Source: JAAYEA01 sp012689325 | GTDB taxonomy: Bacteria; Chloroflexota; Anaerolineae; JAAYEA01 | Assembly: GCA_036841525.1 (NCBI GenBank) | Contig: DAITVZ010000100.1 | Coordinates: 1 to 12,401 of the forward strand | Direction of reading: 5' to 3' | Length of the DNA: 12,401 bases | Part shown: piece by piece, positions 8,201 to 12,401 of the stretch | Position numbering within the stretch: the first letter of the stretch is position 1 | How the letters are laid out: each line of letters opens with the position of its first letter | The notes under the pieces: generated by a model | Database searches by the model: none | What the model was told of the DNA's origin: nothing | The model's input: only the letters and a program-made list of their open reading frames with translations | Program-made: the position numbers and the translations under genes

Positions 8201-8556
8201 TTCGTGAACTGGGCGCCGACAAGCGGCACCAGGCTGCCGCTGCGCAACCCGCCAAAAGCGCGCTCCGTGCTTCCGGCGGCCCCAAAGCTGTAGGTGTCGC
8301 CTGCATTGTCGGATCCCGTGCCGGCCCGGTAGGTGCTGTTGGCGTTTGTGCCGCTTTCCGAGAATGCCCACCCCGCGGGGACGGCGGTGTTCGTCGTCCC
8401 TGAGGAGGCCAGGGTGTCGAAATCCTGCGTGTAGGCCGTGCCGAAGGCGGCCAAGCTGATCGAGCCCGCGGCGCGCGCGGGCCTGGCGGGCGGCAAGATG
8501 GCCAGGGCCAGCGCCAGGACCAAGGCGAGGACAAGCAGCTTACTCCATGTCTTCAT
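5299..8556 (-). CDS. Secreted multidomain ExeM/NucH-type extracellular endonuclease
   Basis: Predicted secreted phosphodiesterase of the endonuclease/exonuclease/phosphatase (EEP) fold, likely degrading extracellular DNA; 1085 residues. Order of parts: Sec signal (1-29, cut near PARARA); a beta-rich N-terminal module (31-240, ending DDGLAIDDFALTP); a Big_5/SbsA-like Ig domain (about 245-350); an OB-fold/ExeM-type region (355-605); the EEP catalytic domain (626-950); and a C-terminal module (953-1085) with VTGGGWIASP, GKATFGFVASYK and GGGSIVIH, which I recall as a post-COAP-1-type domain. Catalytic motifs are intact: NLLNFF (632-637), NELEN (685-689), NHLKSKG (791-797), GDLNS (843-847) and SDHD (939-942). 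ATG 8556 is preferred because AAGGGGG lies about 9 nt upstream; 8565 is an alternative. It ends at a hairpin and looks monocistronic. The module's role, perhaps attachment, is unknown. Confidence 0.93.
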   Translation of the reverse strand: MKTWSKLLVLALVLALALAILPPARPARAAGSISLAAFGTAYTQDFDTLASSGTTNTAVPAGWAFSESGTNANSTYRAGTGSDNAGDTYSFGAAGSTERAFGGLRSGSLVPLVGAQFTNDTGGTVNSLAISYTGEQWRLGQNTTGRSADRLDLQLSTDATSLTTGAWTDYDALDFSSPVVAGTVGALNGNASSNRSALSFTITGLNLASGASFWIRWVDSDLIPNADDGLAIDDFALTPAGVAADSAPAVASTAPADGAMEVPANANLRVTFSEPVNVSGDWFTIQCLTSGAHAASVSGGPTTFSLNPGADFVPGEQCTWTILAANVADQDTNDPPDNLTSDWAVAFTALDPCSRTFTPIYAIQGSGLTPAITGPVTTRGIVVGDYEYPGAGTTSNYLRGFFLQDAEGDGAAATSDGIFVFNANNDSVQLGDLVYVTGNAADYQGQTQLSNVSLISVCGAGRVAPAEVTFPVPSSTYLEQYEGMLVRLPQTMVVTEHYQLGRFGQVVLSADGRLWQPTHLAAPGAEANALQAANDLNRIILDDATNVQNPDPIVFARGGLPLSASNTLRGGDTATGIVGVLNYTWAGNSASGNAYRVRPVRALDGYLNFEPANPRPTSAPDVGGLVQVADMNLLNFFNTFTGCTAGVAGAPTDCRGAYNAAEFARQWPKTVAAILAMDPDVLGVNELENDGYGPESALQFLVDRLNEATAPGTYAFIDVDARTGQLNALGTDGIKVSLLYKPAVVTPIGRTAALNTVAFVNGGDSEPRNRPSLAQAFQVKSPGAAFIVDINHLKSKGSACEAPDAGDGQGNCNAVRVNAAAELLNWLATDPTGTGDPDILLMGDLNSYALEDPVALIKGAGFTNLIDAFVGPQAYSYVFNGQWGYLDHALGSPSLVPQVTGVSSYHINADEPSVLDYNMEFKSAGQLAGLYAPDPFRVSDHDAVLVGLDLPAIGFVTGGGWIASPAGAYAADPALAGKATFGFVASYKDKAATPEGNLEFKFGAADLALKSTSYTWLVVAGSVARCEGEGTINGEGAYQFSLSVTDGRPDTFRMRIWTEDAGVETLIYDTGSELPSGGGSIVIHQ

Positions 8557-8877
8557 CGTGGACATCCCCCTTTGCGGTGCGAGACCGCGGTTGAGACAGT
8601 GCCCCCTAACTCTGGGCCGGGATCCGTGGATGGGAAGGATCACGATCGGCCAGCGCAGTGTATGTCACAAGCCAGGGGCCGGCAAATCCAAGAGGCAGGA
8701 GCCGCTTTCGGGCGATCAGCTAGGGGAGGAGCGTTTCGACCATCACAGGGACTTCGACTTTCGAAGTCCCTGGTGTAGACTGTCGGCTCAGCACGACGAT
8801 TTCATGGAATGCGCGGAAGAGCCTGTTCTCGTCTGACACGAACCTTTCTTTGCGCCCTTTGCGGCTTGGCGTGAGCC
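8557..8877. other. Intergenic region upstream of the nuclease
   Basis: This 321-bp gap holds the leader of the nuclease gene and the 3' end of the upstream regulator transcript. It contains one perfect hairpin (8746-8772) and no convincing coding sequence. A promoter for the nuclease must lie here if it is transcribed separately, but I see no good -35/-10 pair; TACACT near 8658 (minus strand) is the nearest -10-like hexamer and lacks a matching -35. Confidence 0.6.
8746..8772. terminator. Perfect 12-bp hairpin below the response regulator gene
   Basis: CAGGGACTTCGA (8746-8757) pairs with TCGAAGTCCCTG (8761-8772) across a 3-nt loop, about 105 bp after the regulator stop at 8878. It probably ends or stabilises the kinase/regulator transcript. 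No U-tract follows on either strand, so it may be a processing or stabilising stem instead. Confidence 0.5.
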
Positions 8878-9522
8878 CTACACCAACCCCGCCCGGCGGG
8901 CGTACTCGAGGACCTGGGCGCGGTTCTCCAACTGCAACCGGGCGACCATCTCGCCCATGTGGTACTTGACCGTCCGCTCGCTGAGATGCAGCCTGGCCCC
9001 GACCTCTTTGTAGGCTAGCCCCTGCGCAACCAGCGCCAGGACCTCTAGCTCGCGGCCGGTCAGAGGCTCCCGCAGCGGCAGGTCTTCCGCTGCTCGTTCT
9101 GCGCCTGCCTGCTGCCCAAAGTGCTGCAACAGCCTGGCCGCCAGCCCTGGCGCGAGCGGTATCTCCCCCCGCTCCACCGCCATCAGCCGCGCGACAAACT
9201 CCTCGGTGTCCAGCGTCTTGAGCAGGTAGCCACACGCGCCGCTCCGGACCGCCTCGAACAGATCCCCATCCTCGCTCGACATGGTGAGCATCACGATCTT
9301 GATCTCGGGCATCTCGGCCTTGATGAGTCGCGTGGCCGCCAGCCCGTCGCACCCTGGCATCTGGATGTCCATCAAGACCACCTCGGGGCGCAGGCTGCGC
9401 GCCTTCTCCAGCGCCTCCCCGCCGTCTCGCGCCGTGCCGATCACTGGCACGCCGCGCCCGGCCAGCAGGTTCTTGAGCCCGTCCAGGAAGAGCGGATGAT
9501 CGTCAACCAGCAGCACCCTCAT
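8878..9522 (-). CDS. NarL-type response regulator (first two-component pair)
   Basis: Cytoplasmic response regulator of 214 residues. The receiver domain (1-120) has D7-D8, phospho-acceptor D52 in LMDIQMP, T80 in MLTMS and K102 in YLLKT. The LuxR-type helix-turn-helix at about 153-213 reads LTGRELEVLALVAQGLAYKE and then SERTVKYHMGEMVARLQL. Its ATG overlaps the kinase stop by 4 bp (ATGA, 9519-9522), and AAAGGAGG lies 4 nt upstream, so the two are translationally coupled and almost certainly cognate. The variant RTVKYHMGEM in the recognition helix differs from the ATAKAHISHIL of the second pair, so the two regulators probably bind different sites. Targets are unknown; the nuclease directly downstream is a candidate. 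Confidence 0.94.
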   Translation of the reverse strand: MRVLLVDDHPLFLDGLKNLLAGRGVPVIGTARDGGEALEKARSLRPEVVLMDIQMPGCDGLAATRLIKAEMPEIKIVMLTMSSEDGDLFEAVRSGACGYLLKTLDTEEFVARLMAVERGEIPLAPGLAARLLQHFGQQAGAERAAEDLPLREPLTGRELEVLALVAQGLAYKEVGARLHLSERTVKYHMGEMVARLQLENRAQVLEYARRAGLV

Positions 9523-11210
9523 GTCCCCTCCTTTCGCCGGGGAACTCGGACCAGGACCTGCGTGCCCGCGCCGACGGCGGAACGGATCTCGACGCTGCCG
9601 CCCACCTCGGCGGCGCGCTCCCGCATAAAGCCCAGCCCATACCTCTGCCCCTCGGCCGTGGCCAACACCGCCGGGTCGAACCCCAAGCCATCGTCCTGAA
9701 CGATCACCTGCGCGTCGCTTGTGCAGAGCTCCACGCTGACCCGCACCAGATGGGCCTTGGCGTGTTTGCGGGCATTGGTCAGCGCCTCCTGGATGATCCG
9801 CAGGAGCTGCGCCTCGACCGTTGGTTCCAGCGCGTCGTCGGCGCCATCGGCCGGGGCGATCAGCTCGGTTCGCAGGCCGTACTGCTGACTAAAGCGTTGC
9901 AGGTACTGTTCCACCGCGGCCACCAGGCCCGGCTCCGCGGCAGCGGACGTCTTGGCGCCGAGGATGTACTCCCGCACGTCCGCGTGGGCATCCTGCGCGA
10001 CCGTCACCAGTCGGGCCAGTTGGGCGTCTGCCGCGGCGACCTGATCCTGAGCCAGCCGGTCCCGGGCGGCCTGAGCCTGCATCTTGACGTAGCCCAACAC
10101 CTGGCCGATGCCGTCGTGCAGCTCGCGGGCCAACTGCTCGCGCTCGCCCAGCATGGCCAGCGCCCGCTGCTGCTCCACTGCCTGCGCCTGCGCCCGGCGC
10201 TGCTCGGTCACGTCGTGCAGCAGGAGGAGGTAGCCTATGGTCAGCGCGCGGTGGTCGGTCAAGGGCGTGAGCGTCAGCGCATAACAGCGGGCCTCGGCGC
10301 CCCCGAGGTCGACCTCGATAGGGGCCTCCCCCGCGCCCAGGCACAGCGCGGCCTCGGGACAGGAGGGCATAAGCTCGGCCCAGGTCTTCCCCCGGGCGCG
10401 TGCCGCCGCGATCCCCAGGATTCCCGCCGCCGCGGGGTTCAGGCTGATAGCGCGCCAGGAGGCGTCAAAGACCATCATCCCCTCTCGCATTTGCTCGATG
10501 GCCGTCCGCCCGGCCGCCGGCAGCGGGTCGAAAAGGCGGAAGCCGAACAGGGCGATGGCATAGAGGCCGAAGGGAACGCCTATGGTGAAAGGGGAGGGAT
10601 CCCACCTCGTGGCGCCCTGGCCGCCGACGAACTCGAGCGCATGCAGGACCCGGGCCGTGACGTTCCCAACCAGCATCAGAACCGCCGGCCAGCGGTGTCG
10701 CGGCGAGCGGACGAACAGCCAGGCGACGGCGATGAGGTTGACCAGCATCAGGCCCAAGCTATAGGCGAACATGGCCCAGAAGCCGGGCCCGCGCAGCGGG
10801 ACGACCGAGGCGCCCACCGAAAAGCCCAGCCAGTGCCAGTGGTGGAGGTCGTTGGTGAGGGCCAGGGCCAACTCCAAGAGCGGAACGATGGAGAGCAAGG
10901 CAAGGGTACGGCGGCTCAGCCAGCGGCCGGGGTCGGCATAGTCCAGGATGAAGCAGGTGATGCAGGTGATCGTGGGTAGCTGCCACACGGCCTGAAACTT
11001 GAACCAGGTGATCTTGGCCGTGGGCTCGACCGCCACGGACTCGGCGATTGTGCCAGCCACCCAGATCAGGGCAGACAGGCAGGCGGCGGCAAAAGAACGC
11101 GCGCCCGGTACGGCCCGCTTGCGCCAGCTAAAGAAGGCGAGCGAGACCAACAGCCCGGCCGTCAAGAGGTATGGCCATATCTGGGGCGTAAGGGCATAGC
11201 TTCCGATCAT
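9519..11210 (-). CDS. Membrane 7TM-PAS sensor histidine kinase
   Basis: Sensor kinase of 563 residues. The N-terminus (about 10-227) has seven hydrophobic segments, around 10-28, 40-58, 71-90, 101-119, 142-166, 173-195 and 208-226, matching the histidine kinase N-terminal 7TM sensor type. A PAS domain (about 236-337) includes MREGMMVFDASWRAISLNPA and ends in LLLLHDVTEQRRAQ. The HisKA_3 helix carries the phospho-acceptor H365 in LARELHDGIGQVL. The HATPase_c domain has N479 in EALTNARKHA, DDGLGFD (506-512) and GLGFMRERA (525-533). ATG 11210 is chosen because GGAGG lies 6 nt upstream and the promoter lies just above; the open frame to 11375 would start upstream of that promoter. The signal is unknown; the PAS pocket could bind a small ligand or sense redox state. 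Confidence 0.93.
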   Translation of the reverse strand: MIGSYALTPQIWPYLLTAGLLVSLAFFSWRKRAVPGARSFAAACLSALIWVAGTIAESVAVEPTAKITWFKFQAVWQLPTITCITCFILDYADPGRWLSRRTLALLSIVPLLELALALTNDLHHWHWLGFSVGASVVPLRGPGFWAMFAYSLGLMLVNLIAVAWLFVRSPRHRWPAVLMLVGNVTARVLHALEFVGGQGATRWDPSPFTIGVPFGLYAIALFGFRLFDPLPAAGRTAIEQMREGMMVFDASWRAISLNPAAAGILGIAAARARGKTWAELMPSCPEAALCLGAGEAPIEVDLGGAEARCYALTLTPLTDHRALTIGYLLLLHDVTEQRRAQAQAVEQQRALAMLGEREQLARELHDGIGQVLGYVKMQAQAARDRLAQDQVAAADAQLARLVTVAQDAHADVREYILGAKTSAAAEPGLVAAVEQYLQRFSQQYGLRTELIAPADGADDALEPTVEAQLLRIIQEALTNARKHAKAHLVRVSVELCTSDAQVIVQDDGLGFDPAVLATAEGQRYGLGFMRERAAEVGGSVEIRSAVGAGTQVLVRVPRRKEGT

Positions 11211-11216
11211 AATCCG

Positions 11217-11221
11217 CCTCC
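11217..11221 (-). promoter_or_regulatory. Shine-Dalgarno fixing the 7TM kinase start
   Basis: GGAGG on the minus strand, 6 nt before the ATG at 11210, in the leader downstream of the predicted promoter. Confidence 0.7.
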
Positions 11222-11274
11222 GCCAGGCCACGGGCAACCGGATGACTGACAGACGGAGATCGCCAAGCAACCCC

Positions 11275-11302
11275 ATTTTACCCGAAAAAGGCGCTGAGTC
11301 AA
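11275..11302 (-). promoter_or_regulatory. Sigma70-type promoter of the 7TM kinase/regulator operon
   Basis: Minus-strand TTGACT (11297-11302) and TAAAAT (11275-11280) are 16 nt apart, each five of six to consensus. The expected start near 11268 gives a leader of about 58 nt before the ATG at 11210. It lies well below the terminator of the preceding gene, so the pair is its own transcription unit. Confidence 0.7.
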
Positions 11303-11419
11303 CCGTGCGCACTGCGACGGCAGGAAAGCGATCTCCTTCTGCGGGATGGGGATCGCTCCGCTGTGCTCGCGACAACTTGGCTGCTGCGCCGCGGCCCGAT
11401 TCGCGTCAAGAGACATGAA

Positions 11420-11447
11420 AGCCCTGGGGGCTGATGCCCCCAGGGCT
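11420..11447 (-). terminator. Terminator of the collagen-like FGE-domain gene
   Basis: AGCCCTGGGGGC (11420-11431) and GCCCCCAGGGCT (11436-11447) form a perfect 12-bp stem with a 4-nt loop, 35 bp after the gene's stop. On the minus strand the stem is followed by TTCATG, so the U-tract is minimal but the stem is strong. Confidence 0.8.
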
Positions 11448-11482
11448 CCTCTCAGGCCATCGAGACGCAGAGTCTCAGAAGC

Positions 11483-12401
11483 TTACTCTCCCGGCGTGTC
11501 CGCGCACCGGAAGCCCATGTCATAGTTGATAAAGGCCGGATTCTGGAGGCCGCGGCTCGCGGTGCGGACAGTGACCGCCTGGTAGTAGAAACTGCCCCCG
11601 CGCAGCACCTTGTACGTGCCGGATGCCGGGCCCTGCGGGTTCGCGGCAGGCGACACGCTGTAATAGTCGCCCTGGTACCAGTCGCTCACCCATTCTTCCA
11701 CGTTGCCGGCCATGTCCAGCGCGCCGTAGGGGCTGGCGCCGGTCAGGTGGCTCCCAACCTGGCTGGTGTCGCCCACGCAGTCGCGGATGTTCGCCCGCGA
11801 GCAGTCGGCGGCGTCGTTCCCCCAGGGGTACAGCCGCGTGTCGCTCGAGCCGCGCGCCGCCTTCTCCCACTCCGCCTCCGTCGGCAGCCGCTTGCCCGCC
11901 CACGTGCAATAGTCCGTGGCATCGTTCCAGCTTGCAAAGAGGACCGGGTAGTCGGCGTAGGTCGCGCTGTCGTAGTAGTGGGTGCGGGTGAATGAGGCGT
12001 TGGTAGGTGGCGCTGCGCAAGCGCCAGCGGCGACGCACTCTGCGTACTCGGCATTGGTCACCTCGGTGGCGTCTATGTAGTACGTGTCCAGGGTGACGGT
12101 GTGCAGCGGCAGTTCATCGCCATAGAGGCAGCTATCGCTGCTTGCGTCGCAGCCCATCTGGAACGCGCCGCCGGGGACCACGACCATGCCGGCCGGCGCG
12201 GGAAGGCATTCCGCCGAGAGCTGGAAGGCCGGCACCACGGCCTGGATCGCCTCCTGGTTAGCGCAGCTCAGCCCGGCGCCCGCCTCGCCTTGCGGCCCCT
12301 GCGGCCCCGCAGGTCCAGCAGGCCCCACAGGCCCGGCAGGCCCCGCCTCGCCCGGGAGGCCCTGCGGCCCCACAGGCCCGGCAGGCCCCGCCTCGCCCGG
12401 G
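11483..12401 (-). CDS. Collagen-like repeat/FGE-sulfatase (SUMF1) domain protein, 5' end outside window
   Basis: The frame is open to the window edge, so the N-terminus and any signal peptide are missing; 305 residues are visible. The first 43 are Gly-X-Y collagen-like triplets (PGEAGPAGPVGPQGL and similar). A short linker with one Cys precedes an FGE-sulfatase domain of about 230 residues: GGAFQMGCD, TEVTNAEYAECV, KRLPTEAEWEKAARG, YPWGND, DMAGNVEEWVSDWY, VLRGGSFYY and a terminal MGFRC. The GGS block that should carry the two catalytic cysteines of formylglycine-generating enzyme reads GGSFYYQAVTVRTASR, so FGE activity is unlikely. It is more plausibly a surface binding or structural protein using the C-type-lectin-like fold on a collagen stalk. 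The extra Cys pairs fit disulphide stabilisation outside the cytoplasm. Confidence 0.88.
   Translation of the reverse strand, partial: PGEAGPAGPVGPQGLPGEAGPAGPVGPAGPAGPQGPQGEAGAGLSCANQEAIQAVVPAFQLSAECLPAPAGMVVVPGGAFQMGCDASSDSCLYGDELPLHTVTLDTYYIDATEVTNAEYAECVAAGACAAPPTNASFTRTHYYDSATYADYPVLFASWNDATDYCTWAGKRLPTEAEWEKAARGSSDTRLYPWGNDAADCSRANIRDCVGDTSQVGSHLTGASPYGALDMAGNVEEWVSDWYQGDYYSVSPAANPQGPASGTYKVLRGGSFYYQAVTVRTASRGLQNPAFINYDMGFRCADTPGE
12321..12401 (-). repeat. 45-bp-period tandem repeat encoding the collagen-like stalk
   Basis: A 36-bp block at 12321-12356 recurs without mismatch at 12366-12401, giving a 45-bp (15-residue, five-triplet) period that runs off the window. Each period encodes PGEAGPAGPVGPQGL or close to it. 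Below 12321 the triplets continue with diverged codons. Such exact copies can change number by slippage. Confidence 0.85.

Noticed and set aside
7000..8403. Long plus-strand open frame of 467 codons opposite the nuclease gene
   Set aside because: It is a mirror frame of a high-GC gene. The product is Gly/Ala/Val/Arg-rich without domains, while the minus strand has intact nuclease motifs.
9750..10979. Plus-strand open frame of 409 codons opposite the 7TM kinase
   Set aside because: Low-complexity Arg/Gly/Gln-rich product; the opposite strand encodes an intact kinase.
11211..11375. N-terminal extension of the 7TM kinase to 11375
   Set aside because: It would begin upstream of the predicted promoter, and a good Shine-Dalgarno supports 11210.
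11483..12401. Annotation as an active formylglycine-generating enzyme (sulfatase modifier)
   Set aside because: Both catalytic cysteines are absent from the GGS block, and no sulfatase gene is nearby.

Overview
This is a GC-rich window in which every confident gene lies on the minus strand, so transcription runs from high to low coordinates. The gene set suggests a member of the Chloroflexota (Anaerolineae or Caldilineae type). The pointers are a Tat-type lipoprotein solute-binding protein with a long valine-glutamate-lysine stalk, HisKA_3-type kinases paired with NarL-type regulators, and a large secreted nuclease ending in a GGGWI...GGGSIVIH-type C-terminal module. This assignment rests on memory of such proteins; there is no rRNA or marker gene here to confirm it.

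In transcription order: (1) 12401-11483, the 3' part of a surface-type protein with collagen-like Gly-X-Y repeats fused to an FGE-sulfatase (SUMF1/C-type-lectin fold) domain that lacks the two catalytic cysteines, closed by a strong hairpin at 11420-11447. (2) 11210-8878, a two-component pair with a good sigma70-type promoter: a membrane 7TM-PAS histidine kinase whose stop overlaps by 4 bp the start of its NarL-type response regulator. (3) 8556-5299, a 1085-residue secreted multidomain nuclease of the ExeM/NucH type, closed by a hairpin at 5249-5279. (4) 5058-1723, a LacI-family repressor driven by a perfect-consensus promoter with a dyad in its spacer and clustered CGAAC/GTTCG half-sites downstream. 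It is followed after 86 bp by a large family-5 ABC solute-binding lipoprotein with no permease or ATPase beside it, then a GC-rich 16-bp hairpin. (5) About 1525-244, a second kinase/regulator pair whose kinase appears to have lost its N-terminal sensor region.

Together the content reads as a sensing, extracellular-degradation and uptake neighbourhood. Two signalling systems, a secreted nuclease and a repressor-controlled binding protein would fit nutrient scavenging, but no direct regulatory link between the units can be proved from the sequence. The most unusual points are the architecture of the LacI control region, the sensor-less kinase with paired 19-bp dyads and a small antisense ORF at its 5' end, the orphan binding protein, and the cysteine-less FGE domain on a collagen-like stalk. 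I saw no tRNA, rRNA, CRISPR array, transposase or phage gene.
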